NCBI GenBank assembly: GCA_026415695.1
Contig: JAOAGP010000098.1
Span: 1 to 64,000, forward strand
Direction of reading: 5' to 3'
DNA length: 64,000 nucleotides
Source: Thermodesulfovibrionales bacterium
Lineage (GTDB): Bacteria > Nitrospirota > Thermodesulfovibrionia > Thermodesulfovibrionales > Dissulfurispiraceae
This document shows positions 42,660-52,113 of this stretch, one piece after another. The translations under genes were made by a program, and so were the position numbers. The notes beneath the pieces were generated by a model. It ran no database searches, had not been told where the DNA came from, and saw only the letters and a program-made list of their open reading frames with translations. The first letter of the stretch is position 1, and the number at the start of each line of letters is the position of its first letter.

Positions 42660-45140
42660 GTGGGTAATACAATCTTAAAAACATTTAATCTTAATACCCT
42701 TGCGATTGTTGTCCTATTTTTTATTGCGATAGGCAGTTTTTGGCTATATGAGGATTACAGTCGGACTATTAAGGAGATTGAAGAGATTGAAAGGATTCAC
42801 ATAGAGGAGCACAAAAGCATAATAAAAAAAGACATCTCAAATCTTGCCAAGTTTATTGAGGAAAACAGAAAACAATTCTTCCTGCATGCAAAAGACCACA
42901 TCAAATCAAGAACCTACGAGGCAGTGGCTGTTGCCCAGTCTGTTTACAACTACTACAACAGTAAAAAATCTTTAGAAGAGATGAAGGAAATAGTGAGAGA
43001 GTCCTTAAGGCTTAAGAGATTTAATAACAATAGAGGATACTATTTTGCTACAGATACTAAAGGTATTGAGCAACTCTTTGCAGATAGACCCGAGATGGAA
43101 GGCAAGAATCTTTTAAATATGACAGATATTGATGGTAAATATGTGATTAAAGACATGATACATATTGCAAAGACAAAGGGAGAGGGGTTTTATGAATACA
43201 AATGGACAAAACCCAATAGCCAAGGAGCCCATCATAAAAAGATATCTTACATAAAATACTTTGCACCTTTTGACTGGTTTTTTGGCACAGGTGAGTATCT
43301 TGAGGATTTAGAAAAGGATTTTGTTGAGCAGATGATTGAACTTATAAAGAATATGTCAGCAGGGAATGGCTCATATATCTTTGCTTTTGATTATGATGGC
43401 AACTGCTTTGTTCATCCCAAAAAAGAATTGTTAGGGCAAAACATCATAGATTTAAAAGACAAAAACGGCAAGCCTATTATAAGGGATATGATAGATGTAG
43501 CAAGAAATGGGTCAGGAGGATATGTAACATATCTTTGGGAATCACCTTTAAGTGCCAAAATAATCCCAAAGATTAGTTATGTTAAATCCATTGAAGAATT
43601 AAAATTGGTGATTGGTTCAGGATTTCATCCAGACGATTTTGCACCACTAATATCAGAAAAAAAACAATCAGCGTATGTAAGGACTCAAAAGCAAATAGCA
43701 GTAATAATCTTTATAGCAATGTTTTTCTCTGTTGTAGCGGTAATAATCAACAGATACTTTATGAACAAGATAAAGCAAGACTTTTTGGTATTTAAAGACT
43801 TTTTTAGACGGGCAATAGATGACAATCAACCAATAGACAAAAACAAGTTAAATTTTGAAGAGTTTAAAGTGCTTGCTGATGCCGCCAATGACATGATACA
43901 AAGACGACTTGCATTAGAACTTGCCCTTGAATCTACTTCTGTTGAATACAGCAGGTTATTTGAAAAGATGATTGATGGCTTTGCTTTACATGAGATGATA
44001 TTTGATGATGAAGGTAATCCCAAAGACTATCGTTTCATAAGTGTAAATCCTGCCTTTGAAAGACTTACAGGTCTAAAGAAAGAGGATATCGTTGGTAAAA
44101 CGGTGCTTGAGGTCTTGCCTGATACAGAATATTACTGGATTGAGACATACGGAAATGTTGTAAAGACAGGACAGACGGTCAATTTTGATAGTTATTCAGG
44201 TGCATTAGGTAAGTATTTTGAGGTTACTGCTTATAAACATAGTGAAAACAAATTTGCAACTATTTTTGTTGATGTTACTGAAAGGGTGATGGCGTTTAAA
44301 AATCTTCAAGAGTTTACAACAACCCTTGAGGAAAAGATAGCAGATGAGGTTGAAAAAAGAAGAAAGCAGGAGATTATGCTCATCCAACAGTCTAAACTTG
44401 CATCCATGGCAGATATGCTGGTTTCCATTGCACATCATTGGCGACAACCATTAAATGCAATCGGTTTAATCGTCCAGTCCCTTGAAGATGATTTTGAAAA
44501 CGCCACACTTGATAAGGCAAGAATAAGGTGGGTTGTTGACAATGTTATGGATAGACTTGACCACATGTCAAAGACCATTTCATCCTTCACCGATTATTTT
44601 AATGTAAAACACACAACAGATTCATTTGCCCTAAATTCCCTTTTGTACAATACATATATCCTGATATCTGAGGAGATTGCAAGTAACAGTATAGATTTTG
44701 AGGTAAGATGGTTAAAAACAAACACCAGAATTAGATTTTTTCATGATTTGTCTATTAGTGATTTAGAGGAGACAATAATAAAAGGTGATACACACTATAT
44801 TCAACAGGTGTTGTTAGCGCTCTTGAGAAATTCAATTGAATCAATCATCCAAAAACAAAAACTCCTTCAAACCGTTTCAGAAAGGGGGTTGATTCAGATA
44901 TTACTTGATGACACAAAAGACTATCACATCATCAAGATTCAGGATAATGGAATCGGCATAGACCCTGAGATTGAAGATAGGATTTATGAACCATTCTTTA
45001 CAACAAAGGAAAAGAGTTTTACCGTAGGATTAGGATTATACATGTCCAAAGTAATAATTGGGGAATACTTTAAAGGCAGACTTTATCATGAACATGTTGA
45101 TAAAGGAGCAGTGTTTGTGATTGAGATACCAAAAGGCTAA
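42660..45140 (+). CDS. Sensor histidine kinase with two Cache domains and a PAS domain
   Basis: An 826-residue membrane sensor: first helix about 11-31, a tandem periplasmic Cache region (first about 45-235 with NNNRGYYFATDTKG, second about 240-340 with GSYIFAFDYDG and GNCFVHP), a second helix about 345-367, a HAMP-like linker, a PAS domain (about 425-545), and a HisKA region with the phospho-accepting His in IAHHWRQPLNAIG near 591, followed by a HATPase domain (DNGIGI, FTTK...GLGLYM). Cache domains bind small organic acids or similar ligands. The start is GTG at 42660 (GGGGG ends five bases before); GTG at 42657 is an alternative. No response regulator is adjacent, so the partner is elsewhere. 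Confidence 0.86.
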   Translation: MGNTILKTFNLNTLAIVVLFFIAIGSFWLYEDYSRTIKEIEEIERIHIEEHKSIIKKDISNLAKFIEENRKQFFLHAKDHIKSRTYEAVAVAQSVYNYYNSKKSLEEMKEIVRESLRLKRFNNNRGYYFATDTKGIEQLFADRPEMEGKNLLNMTDIDGKYVIKDMIHIAKTKGEGFYEYKWTKPNSQGAHHKKISYIKYFAPFDWFFGTGEYLEDLEKDFVEQMIELIKNMSAGNGSYIFAFDYDGNCFVHPKKELLGQNIIDLKDKNGKPIIRDMIDVARNGSGGYVTYLWESPLSAKIIPKISYVKSIEELKLVIGSGFHPDDFAPLISEKKQSAYVRTQKQIAVIIFIAMFFSVVAVIINRYFMNKIKQDFLVFKDFFRRAIDDNQPIDKNKLNFEEFKVLADAANDMIQRRLALELALESTSVEYSRLFEKMIDGFALHEMIFDDEGNPKDYRFISVNPAFERLTGLKKEDIVGKTVLEVLPDTEYYWIETYGNVVKTGQTVNFDSYSGALGKYFEVTAYKHSENKFATIFVDVTERVMAFKNLQEFTTTLEEKIADEVEKRRKQEIMLIQQSKLASMADMLVSIAHHWRQPLNAIGLIVQSLEDDFENATLDKARIRWVVDNVMDRLDHMSKTISSFTDYFNVKHTTDSFALNSLLYNTYILISEEIASNSIDFEVRWLKTNTRIRFFHDLSISDLEETIIKGDTHYIQQVLLALLRNSIESIIQKQKLLQTVSERGLIQILLDDTKDYHIIKIQDNGIGIDPEIEDRIYEPFFTTKEKSFTVGLGLYMSKVIIGEYFKGRLYHEHVDKGAVFVIEIPKG

Positions 45141-45188
45141 ATCTGTTGCTTTTCCCCATTTTAGATTTTTTATGCTAAACTGTAAAGT

Positions 45189-45899
45189 ATGATAGATACC
45201 CTTCAAATATACGAAGAACTCAAAGAAGACATATCAGAGGTTGCAGCGAAAAAGATTGCTTCTTCAATTGGGAAGGTCTATACAGAACTTGCCAATATGG
45301 TCACAAAAACAGAGTTTAATGAACTAAAAGAGATTGTTAGAGAACTCGCGGAGGCACAGAAGAGAACGGAAGAAAAAGTAGAAGAACTCGCAGAGGCACA
45401 AAAGAGGACAGAACAGAAGGTTGAGGAACTCGCGGAGGCACAAAAAGCAACACAAAAGGAACTCAGAGAACTTATTGGCGAGCATAAAAAGACAAGACAA
45501 CAAGTTGGCTCACTTTCTCATACAGTAGGTTATGTGCTTGAGGATAGAGCATACATTGGATTGCCAAAACTACTTAAAAGGGATTTTGATATTGAAATAA
45601 TAAAACCAATAAGAAGAGACTATGTTGAGATATCACCCAATAGATTTGTTGAGATAAACATTATTGCAGAGGCAAGGATTAATAACAAAGATGGATGGAT
45701 ATTGGGAGATTGTAAGACACAGATAAAGAAAGCGGATGTGGATAGTTTTTTAGAAAACATCAAAAAACTTGATTATGTTCTAAAGGGAGAAAGGCTTCTT
45801 GTAATGGTAACCTTTCAAACCTCTCCCGCAGTAAGAAGGTATATACAGGATAAGGGGATTAAGTTGTATTTCTCTTATGAAATGCCTTTTATCTATTAA
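45189..45899 (+). CDS. Coiled-coil PD-(D/E)XK-like nuclease-fold protein (DUF3782-like)
   Basis: A 236-residue protein. Residues about 40-105 form a coiled coil from tandem 14-residue repeats (ELAEAQKRTEEKVE and variants) encoded by three 42-base DNA repeats at 45342-45467. The C-terminal domain (about 120-236) contains EINIIAEA and GWILGDCKTQ, which fits a PD-(D/E)XK nuclease core (acidic residue then D-x-K). This layout is known in DUF3782/COG5493-type families of thermophiles and environmental bacteria; activity is unproven. TATGCT ends 12 bases before the ATG and no ribosome site is seen. Convergent with trpB, seven bases apart. Confidence 0.68.
   Translation: MIDTLQIYEELKEDISEVAAKKIASSIGKVYTELANMVTKTEFNELKEIVRELAEAQKRTEEKVEELAEAQKRTEQKVEELAEAQKATQKELRELIGEHKKTRQQVGSLSHTVGYVLEDRAYIGLPKLLKRDFDIEIIKPIRRDYVEISPNRFVEINIIAEARINNKDGWILGDCKTQIKKADVDSFLENIKKLDYVLKGERLLVMVTFQTSPAVRRYIQDKGIKLYFSYEMPFIY
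45342..45467 (+). repeat. Three tandem 42-bp coding repeats
   Basis: Units at 45342-45383, 45384-45425 and 45426-45467, each starting GAACTCGC and encoding ELAEAQK plus seven further residues. They set coiled-coil length and are prone to expansion or contraction. Confidence 0.85.
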
Positions 45900-45906
45900 G
45901 CAGAAT

Positions 45907-47100
45907 TTAAATACTAACACCCTTAAGATTGGCAATGTGCATGACATCCTTATCCCCTCTGCCTGAAAGGTTGACTACTATTATCTTATCCTTTGGCAAG
46001 GTTGGTGCAATTCTGATAGCCTCAGCAACAGCATGAGATGACTCAAGGGCAGGCATTATCCCCTCTGTCTCTGTAAGCAACTCAAAGGCTGACATTGCCA
46101 AATCATCAGTGATGTAAGTGTATTTTACCCGTTTTATATCTCTTAGATAGGAATGTTCAGGTCCAACAGATGCGTAGTCAAGCCCAGCGGATACAGAATG
46201 TGTTGACAATACATTGCCATCATCATCCTGAAGTAAGTAACTCTTACAACCTTGGAAAACCCCCAATGAGCCACTTGCAAAACGGGCTGCGTGTTTACCA
46301 ATCTCTATTCCCAAACCACCAGCCTCCACACCAATCATCTCAACACCCAAATCCAAGAAATCATAAAACAAACCAATAGAATTACTGCCACCACCAACAC
46401 AGGCTACAAGGATATCAGGATACCTGCCCTCATATTTGAGTATCTGTCTCTTTGTCTCTTTACCTATTATTGACTGAAAGTCCCTGACTATCATCGGAAA
46501 CGGATGAGGGCCAAAAACAGTCCCCATCACATAGTGTGTGTTTTTAACATTTGTTGTCCAATCTCTGAGTGCCTCATTTATGGCATCTTTTAAGGTTTTT
46601 GAGCCTTGATTGACCTCATTGACATTTGCACCCAATAGCCTCATCCTAAAGACATTTAGTGCCTGTCTCTTCATGTCTTCTGACCCCATGTAGATATCGC
46701 ACTTAAGACCTGTAAACGCAGCCCCTGTTGCGGTTGCAACGCCATGTTGTCCTGCCCCTGTCTCAGCTATGAGCCTTTCCTTTTTCATAATCTCTGCAAG
46801 CAGAGCCTGTCCTAATGCATTGTTTATCTTGTGAGCACCTGTGTGGGCAAGATCTTCCCGTTTGAGATATATCTTTGCACCACCTAATCTTTGGGTTAAT
46901 CTCTTTGCAAAATACAAAGGGGTTGGTCTTCCTATGTAGGTGGCTTGAAGTTCCTTTAATCTCCTTTTGAATATCTCATTTCTTTTTGCTTGTTTATAGG
47001 CATTTTCAAGCTCAAGGAGTGCGGGCATTAATGTCTCTGGGACAAACCTTCCACCAAAACTACCGAAATATCCCTTTTTATCAGGCAGGTTTTTTTTCAT
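45907..47100 (-). CDS. trpB: Tryptophan synthase beta chain
   Basis: A 397-residue PLP enzyme joining indole and serine. The PLP lysine lies in [13 protein letters not shown] (about 85-97) and the phosphate-binding [10 protein letters not shown] near 231-240. Length and motifs indicate the TrpB1 type that normally pairs with TrpA, yet trpA is not in the window. ATG at 47100 is preferred to a TTG at 47139. A TATAAT box ends nine bases before the ATG and no Shine-Dalgarno is clear, suggesting a leaderless or near-leaderless mRNA. Divergent from trpF. Confidence 0.95.
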   Translation of the reverse strand: MKKNLPDKKGYFGSFGGRFVPETLMPALLELENAYKQAKRNEIFKRRLKELQATYIGRPTPLYFAKRLTQRLGGAKIYLKREDLAHTGAHKINNALGQALLAEIMKKERLIAETGAGQHGVATATGAAFTGLKCDIYMGSEDMKRQALNVFRMRLLGANVNEVNQGSKTLKDAINEALRDWTTNVKNTHYVMGTVFGPHPFPMIVRDFQSIIGKETKRQILKYEGRYPDILVACVGGGSNSIGLFYDFLDLGVEMIGVEAGGLGIEIGKHAARFASGSLGVFQGCKSYLLQDDDGNVLSTHSVSAGLDYASVGPEHSYLRDIKRVKYTYITDDLAMSAFELLTETEGIMPALESSHAVAEAIRIAPTLPKDKIIVVNLSGRGDKDVMHIANLKGVSI

Positions 47101-47109
47101 ATCCGTCTT

Positions 47110-47132
47110 ATTATATTGATTTGTGTTATAAT
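47110..47132. promoter_or_regulatory. Divergent -10 boxes for trpB and trpF
   Basis: On the minus strand TATAAT (47115-47110) lies nine bases before the trpB ATG with TTGCTA 18 bases upstream. On the plus strand TATAAT (47127-47132) lies 13 bases before the trpF ATG; its -35 is poor. Both sit in a 45-base gap, so the two polymerases would compete. Confidence 0.5.
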
Positions 47133-47145
47133 TTAGCAATTTTTT

Positions 47146-47775
47146 ATGGATAATTACAGTGTAAAGGTTAAGATCTGTGGCATCACAAACCTTAAAGATG
47201 CCTTAATGGCTGTGGAGTTTGGAGCAGATGCATTGGGTTTTGTCTTTTTTAAGAAAAGCCCAAGGAATGTTGACCCTGTGATTGTCAGGGACATTATCAG
47301 AAAACTACCCCCTTTTATAAACACTGTGGGGGTTTTTGTAAATGAAGAGGTATCAGTGATTAATAAGGTAGTTGAATCAACTGGATTAGACTACATTCAA
47401 TTACATGGGGATGAACCACCTGAAATATGTGCCTTGTGGAGAAAGGCATTTAAGGTATTTAGGGTGAGGGATTTTGTTGACCTTTCAGTGTTAGAAAGGT
47501 ATGGATGTAGCACATTCTTGCTTGATACTTACTCAAAAGACACTTACGGTGGGACTGGACAGATATTCAACTGGGACATTGCTTTAGAGGCAAAGAGATT
47601 CGGTAATGTAATCCTTTCTGGTGGTCTAAATCCTGAAAATATCCAACAGGCAATAAGACATGTCATGCCATATGGTGTGGATGTAAGTTCAGGTGTTGAA
47701 TCAGAGAGAAAAGGGATAAAAGATATGGAAAGGTTGAGGCTCTTTATACAAAGGGCTAAGACTGCTGTGAGGTAA
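47146..47775 (+). CDS. trpF: Phosphoribosylanthranilate isomerase
   Basis: A 209-residue TIM-barrel enzyme of tryptophan synthesis (PRA to CdRP). The catalytic Cys is in [11 protein letters not shown] near the start, the catalytic Asp in [14 protein letters not shown], and the phosphate-binding SGGLNPENI near 160 and GVDVSSGVE near 180 are intact. Divergent from trpB across 45 bases. Its 3' end overlaps queF by 20 bases in opposite orientation. Other trp genes are outside the window. Confidence 0.93.
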   Translation: MDNYSVKVKICGITNLKDALMAVEFGADALGFVFFKKSPRNVDPVIVRDIIRKLPPFINTVGVFVNEEVSVINKVVESTGLDYIQLHGDEPPEICALWRKAFKVFRVRDFVDLSVLERYGCSTFLLDTYSKDTYGGTGQIFNWDIALEAKRFGNVILSGGLNPENIQQAIRHVMPYGVDVSSGVESERKGIKDMERLRLFIQRAKTAVR

Positions 47776-48124
47776 CCTTTATGATGGTCTTTACATTCCC
47801 TCGTGGATTAAAATCACCAATCACCTCAAGGTATCGGGGAGATAACTTTGAGTATAGTTCAGAAAAGATGATGTTTGTAACCTCTTCGTGTGAGATATAT
47901 CTTTGCCTAAAGGAGTTTAGATAGAGCTTGAGTGATTTTAACTCAACAATCTTTTTATCAGGTTTATAATTGATGATAATTGTGGCAAAATCAGGATACC
48001 CAGAACGAGGACATAGGCAAGTAAATTCGGGAAATGTTATGTTTACCTCATACTGCCTTTCTGGGTTTGGATTATCCCAGATCTCTATCTCTGCCTTTTT
48101 TATTGCCTCTTCACCATATTTCAT
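47756..48124 (-). CDS. queF: NADPH-dependent 7-cyano-7-deazaguanine reductase QueF
   Basis: A 122-residue type I (YkvM-like) QueF that reduces preQ0 to preQ1 in queuosine synthesis. The catalytic Cys lies in the [14 protein letters not shown] segment (about 34-47), and the family signature [13 protein letters not shown] at about 61-73 contains the NADPH-binding QueF motif. It complements queH and queA located at 13.4-16.2 kb. TAAAAT ends six bases before the ATG and no Shine-Dalgarno is visible. Divergent from rfbA with a 30-base gap. Confidence 0.92.
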   Translation of the reverse strand: MKYGEEAIKKAEIEIWDNPNPERQYEVNITFPEFTCLCPRSGYPDFATIIINYKPDKKIVELKSLKLYLNSFRQRYISHEEVTNIIFSELYSKLSPRYLEVIGDFNPRGNVKTIIKVTSQQS

Positions 48125-48154
48125 CTTGATATTTTACTTTAACAGGAGGAAAAA

Positions 48155-49033
48155 TTGAAAGGTATTATACTTGCTGGTGGTAGTGGCACTAGGCTTTATC
48201 CTATTACAAAACCTGTGTGTAAACAACTACTTCCAATATACGACAAACCAATGATCTACTATCCACTATCTGTTCTCATGTTGGCAGGCATAAGAGAGAT
48301 ACTCATCATCTCTACACCAAGAGACCTGCCAAGGTTTGAGGAGATCTTTACTGATGGCTCAAATTTAGGACTGACTTTTAGATACAAGGTTCAGGACTAT
48401 CCCAGAGGTTTAGCAGATGCCTTTATATTAGGCGAGGATTTCATTGGTGATGATTGTGTTACACTTGTGCTTGGTGACAACATCTTTTTTGGACACGGAC
48501 TCACAGGGCTATTAAAAAGGTCTGTCCAAGAGGTAAAACAAAATGGTGGTGCAGTAGTCTTTGGTTATTATGTAAATGACCCTGAAAGGTATGGAGTGGT
48601 AGAATTTGATGCATCAGGCAAGGCAATATCTATTGAGGAAAAACCCAAAAACCCTAAATCTAACTATGCGGTGACTGGGCTTTACATATATGATAATTCA
48701 GTTATTGGTATTGCCAAAACCATCAAGCCTTCACACAGAGGGGAGATAGAAATAACCGATGTTAATAAGGCTTATCTCAAAGAAGGCAGGTTAAAGGTTG
48801 AGTTGTTAGGTCGTGGTTATGCATGGCTTGATACAGGGACTCCAGAAAGTCTTCTTGAGGCTGGTAATTTCATTGCTACGATTGAAAAGAGGCAGGGACT
48901 TAAGATAGCGTGTATTGAGGAAATCGCACTGACTATGGGTTTTATTGATAAAAACAGGTTTTTAGAACTTGCAAGTGGTTATAAAAATGACTACGGTAAG
49001 TATCTGATGGATCTACTCAAACAAAAGAGGTGA
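48155..49033 (+). CDS. rfbA: Glucose-1-phosphate thymidylyltransferase
   Basis: A 292-residue nucleotidyltransferase making dTDP-glucose, the first step to dTDP-L-rhamnose. The N-terminal [13 protein letters not shown] (about 6-18) and [16 protein letters not shown] are characteristic. The start is TTG at 48155 with AGGAGG at 48144-48149. First of rfbA-rfbC-rfbB. Confidence 0.95.
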   Translation: MKGIILAGGSGTRLYPITKPVCKQLLPIYDKPMIYYPLSVLMLAGIREILIISTPRDLPRFEEIFTDGSNLGLTFRYKVQDYPRGLADAFILGEDFIGDDCVTLVLGDNIFFGHGLTGLLKRSVQEVKQNGGAVVFGYYVNDPERYGVVEFDASGKAISIEEKPKNPKSNYAVTGLYIYDNSVIGIAKTIKPSHRGEIEITDVNKAYLKEGRLKVELLGRGYAWLDTGTPESLLEAGNFIATIEKRQGLKIACIEEIALTMGFIDKNRFLELASGYKNDYGKYLMDLLKQKR

Positions 49034-49037
49034 AAAA

Positions 49038-49586
49038 GTGCCATTTAAATTTACAAGATTGAGTCTTGACGGTGTTGTCCTTATAGAGCCAGTTGTATTT
49101 AGTGATGAGAGGGGATTTTTCCTTGAGACCTATAAGGCGTCTGATTTTATATCTGCGGGGATAACGGAAGGCTTTACACAAGAAAACCATTCTCGTTCCT
49201 TTAAAAATGTATTAAGAGGTCTGCACTATCAAATACATCCTTATGCACAAGGCAAACTTGTGAGGTGTATTTCTGGTGAGATATTGGATGTTGCAGTTGA
49301 TATAAGAAGGGATTCAAAAGATTATAAAAGATGGTTTTCAGAGATACTCTCTGCTCAAAACTGTAAGATGCTATACATCCCCCCCGGATTTGCACATGGA
49401 TTTTTGGTTTTGTCTGAAACTGCTGATGTGGTCTATCTTTGCACAAAGGAATATAGCCCAACGCATGATAGGGGTATTATCTGGAACGACCCAGACATTG
49501 CAATAGATTGGGGGATCACACAGCCAATTTTGTCTAAAAAGGATGCATCGCTTCCAAGATTGATTGATGCAGAAAATAATTTTTGA
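49038..49586 (+). CDS. rfbC: dTDP-4-dehydrorhamnose 3,5-epimerase
   Basis: A 182-residue cupin epimerase. ERGFFLETYK near 24-33, NHSRSFKNVLRGLHYQ (with the catalytic His) and IPPGFAHGFLVLS are diagnostic. Start GTG at 49038, four bases after the rfbA stop, with GAGG upstream. Third step of dTDP-rhamnose synthesis. Confidence 0.95.
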   Translation: MPFKFTRLSLDGVVLIEPVVFSDERGFFLETYKASDFISAGITEGFTQENHSRSFKNVLRGLHYQIHPYAQGKLVRCISGEILDVAVDIRRDSKDYKRWFSEILSAQNCKMLYIPPGFAHGFLVLSETADVVYLCTKEYSPTHDRGIIWNDPDIAIDWGITQPILSKKDASLPRLIDAENNF

Positions 49587-49601
49587 GATGAGGTAGAGAT
49601 T

Positions 49602-50609
49602 GTGATTCAAAAGATATTGGTTACTGGTGGGGCAGGTTTCATTGGGAGTGAATTTGTAAGACAGGCTTTAGAGAGAGGATATAGGGTGGTTGTAATTGAC
49701 TGTCTTACCTATGCGGGAGATAAAAAAAGACTAAAGGATGTCTTTAACGAGATAGTATTTTATGAGTCAGACATCGCAGATGTATCGTCAATATCTCAGA
49801 TATTCAGAGATGAGCGACCTGAAATAGTTGTTCATTGGGCAGCTGAAAGCCATGTTGATAGAAGCATTTTAGATGCATCTCCTTTTCTAAAGACAAATAT
49901 CATTGGCACAAAAACACTACTTGATGAGGCATTAAGACATAAGGTTGGCCTTTTTATTAATATCTCCACTGATGAGGTCTATGGTGAATTAGGGCAAGAG
50001 GGTCAGTTTGTTGAGACCACTCCACTTAATCCAAATTCCCCTTATTCTGTAAGTAAGGCATCACAAGATATGCTTGGTCGGGCTTATCACAGGACATACG
50101 GTTTGCCTGTAATAACCGTCAGACCCTCAAATAATTACGGTTATTGGCAGTATCCAGAAAAGTTTTTGCCAGTCATCATTTATAAGGCATATCATGATGA
50201 AAAGATACCGGTTTATGGCAAAGGTGAAAACATCAGAGAATGGCTGCATGTGAGGGATTGTGTAAATGGGGTGTTTAACATAATTCAACATGCAAAGGTG
50301 GGGGAGATTTATAACATCGGTGGTGGAAACGAGCGAAGGAATATAGATGTGGTAAAGGCTGTATTGAAGATAATTGGCAAACCAGAATCATTGATTGAAT
50401 TTGTGGCTGATAGACCAGGCCACGACTTTAGATACAGTCTTAACTGTGAGAAGATAAAAAAGCAATGTGGATGGTCGCCACAGATTGATTTTGAAAAGGG
50501 ACTAAAAGAAACGGTAGATTGGTATTTAGAGAACATGGATTGGGTATTGACAAAACTGGAGAATTTGAAAGAATATTGGCAGACGGTATATAAAAAACAA
50601 GGTGCTTAA
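49602..50609 (+). CDS. rfbB: dTDP-glucose 4,6-dehydratase
   Basis: A 335-residue SDR enzyme. The Rossmann motif TGGAGFIGSEFVR (about 8-20), STDEVYGEL, and the active-site YSVSK are visible; RPSNNYGYWQYPEKFLP is typical of RmlB. Start GTG at 49602, preceded by GAGGTAGAG. The reductase RfbD, needed to finish dTDP-L-rhamnose, is not next to it. Confidence 0.94.
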   Translation: MIQKILVTGGAGFIGSEFVRQALERGYRVVVIDCLTYAGDKKRLKDVFNEIVFYESDIADVSSISQIFRDERPEIVVHWAAESHVDRSILDASPFLKTNIIGTKTLLDEALRHKVGLFINISTDEVYGELGQEGQFVETTPLNPNSPYSVSKASQDMLGRAYHRTYGLPVITVRPSNNYGYWQYPEKFLPVIIYKAYHDEKIPVYGKGENIREWLHVRDCVNGVFNIIQHAKVGEIYNIGGGNERRNIDVVKAVLKIIGKPESLIEFVADRPGHDFRYSLNCEKIKKQCGWSPQIDFEKGLKETVDWYLENMDWVLTKLENLKEYWQTVYKKQGA

Positions 50610-50618
50610 CGATTTTTC

Positions 50619-50647
50619 TTGAAAAAAAATCCTCAAGATAGTATGCT
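50619..50647 (+). promoter_or_regulatory. Candidate promoter of the Lpp-like lipoprotein gene
   Basis: TTGAAA (50619-50624), 17-base spacer, TATGCT (50642-50647). The ribosome site AAAGGAGGTGA lies at about 50680-50690 before ATG at 50694. A strong ribosome site and optimal spacer fit an abundant envelope protein. Confidence 0.55.
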
Positions 50648-50693
50648 TATACAAGCGTATTTCAATTATTGCAAAGAAAGGAGGTGACAAAGG

Positions 50694-51065
50694 ATGAAGA
50701 AGTTATTTGCTATTGCTTTGATAGCAATATTCATGTTTTCCTTTGGTTGTGTGACGAAAGATTATGTAAAACAGCAGATTGACCCGCTCGTTGACAGGAT
50801 TAGTAAGTTAGAGGCAAAGGTATCAGCACTTGAGGCAAAGATAGATAAGGCTGAAAAGGATGCTGCTGAGGCAAAGAAACTCGCTACCGACGCCAAGGCA
50901 ACCGCAATGGAGGCAAAGAAATTAGCCGAAGAGTGCTGTAAGAAGGCTGATGAGGCAGCACAGCGTGCAGAGGCAGCAGCAAAGCGTGCAGAGGCAGCAG
51001 CACAGCGTGCAGAGGATGCATTCTCAAAGTCAAAGAAGGCTTTTGAGTTGCAGCAAAAGAAATAG
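50694..51065 (+). CDS. Lpp-like alanine-zipper lipoprotein
   Basis: A 123-residue lipoprotein. Signal peptide with lipobox FSFGC (Cys 19), then an unbroken helix of alanine-rich heptads (ISKLEAKVSALEAKI, DEAAQRAEAAAKRAEAAAQR) as in Braun-type lipoproteins and other alanine-zipper proteins, ending with LQQKK. A C-terminal lysine could be the site of peptidoglycan attachment, as in Lpp. An L,D-transpeptidase, the enzyme class that makes that link, is encoded directly opposite. It is longer than E. coli Lpp (78 residues). Ends at a terminator. Confidence 0.75.
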   Translation: MKKLFAIALIAIFMFSFGCVTKDYVKQQIDPLVDRISKLEAKVSALEAKIDKAEKDAAEAKKLATDAKATAMEAKKLAEECCKKADEAAQRAEAAAKRAEAAAQRAEDAFSKSKKAFELQQKK

Positions 51066-51068
51066 TCA

Positions 51069-52010
51069 TCAACATCCTACACAGGCAGACATCGTTTCAG
51101 GTGTCTGCCTTTTTGTTTCTGTGATATCGGTAGGAACCCCGTTTTTTTCCCTGATTGCGTTGTAAAGTTTGATGGTATCTACCTTATCTAACAAACCTTG
51201 TTTGATAAGAAGATTAAGTGCCTCATCATAGAAGTTTGGTTTTTTATAACCCTCTATATCGTGCACCTCAACAAATATCCTACCACTTTTTTTACCGATC
51301 TTAACATTCTGATGGATTATGTTGACCTTTGTGCCTATAGACACTAAATCAAATAACACAGGGATATCCTCCGGATACAACCTCAAACACCCGTGAGTAA
51401 CCCTTCTTCCTACAGCCCATGGTCTATTTGTCCCGTGTATAAGGTAACTACCACCTGAAAGTCTCAATGAATGTGTGCCAAGAGGATTATCAGGTCCTGG
51501 AGGGACAACGGCAGGTAGTTCTGGTCTTTCCTTTCTAATGGACTGCGGAGGATACCAGCTTGGTTTGTATGTCTTGTGTGTTATCTTAAATACACCAGTT
51601 GGAGTATCATTGCCTTCATCACCTATCCCTATTGGGAATGTCTTGATAAAGGTTTTTCCCTCTTTCTTAATAAACAGATACAGTCTCATCTCGGGAATAT
51701 TAATCACTATACCTTCGTATGACTCTATGTTTGGCAGTATCCATTGTGTTGGTATTAATACCTCTTTTCCTGCACCGGGATAAAATGGATCAAGATGTCT
51801 ATTAGCATCGGTTATCTCGTTGTAGCCTAAATTGAATCTCCTTGCAATCTCAATCAATGAGTCCTCTTTTGTGGTTGTATAGGTTGTTGTCTTGCCAAAA
51901 ACAGTTTCTTCCTTATTGAAGACAAAGGTTGAAGACTCTGATGGATTTTGGAAACACATCAAGATGATGACTACGATGATTAAAGTTATATAAAGGTGTT
52001 TTTTTGCCAT
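51069..52010 (-). CDS. L,D-transpeptidase with LysM-like segment
   Basis: A 313-residue exported enzyme: signal anchor about 5-22, a LysM-like region (about 43-90; TTKEDSLIEIARRFNLGYNE), and a YkuD domain (about 98-235) with the active-site HGTNRPWAVGRRVTHGCLRL (catalytic Cys in HGC). YkuD enzymes form 3-3 crosslinks or attach lipoproteins to peptidoglycan. A final segment with TETKRQTPETMSACVGC carries two extra cysteines and is encoded across the terminator of the opposite gene. The Lpp-like lipoprotein gene next to it, stop to stop, is an attractive substrate candidate. Confidence 0.88.
   Translation of the reverse strand: MAKKHLYITLIIVVIILMCFQNPSESSTFVFNKEETVFGKTTTYTTTKEDSLIEIARRFNLGYNEITDANRHLDPFYPGAGKEVLIPTQWILPNIESYEGIVINIPEMRLYLFIKKEGKTFIKTFPIGIGDEGNDTPTGVFKITHKTYKPSWYPPQSIRKERPELPAVVPPGPDNPLGTHSLRLSGGSYLIHGTNRPWAVGRRVTHGCLRLYPEDIPVLFDLVSIGTKVNIIHQNVKIGKKSGRIFVEVHDIEGYKKPNFYDEALNLLIKQGLLDKVDTIKLYNAIREKNGVPTDITETKRQTPETMSACVGC
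51083..51114 (+). terminator. Intrinsic terminator of the Lpp-like gene
   Basis: AGGCAGACA (51083-51091) and TGTCTGCCT (51102-51110) form a perfect 9-bp stem with a 10-base loop, followed by T5. It lies inside the 3' coding end of the convergent L,D-transpeptidase gene. Confidence 0.82.
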
Positions 52011-52113
52011 TTTAAAGTCAAATCAGATCGCTTAAAAAATTTGTATCCTTTTCATCAAATGATGCTCAATTATATACGGTAAGGTTGAAGTTTAACAACC
52101 TTGATAAACCTTG

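Noticed and set aside
52081-52103. AAGGTTG/CAACCTT hairpin before rsmG end
   Set aside because: The stem is short and lacks a T-run on either strand, so it was not called a terminator.
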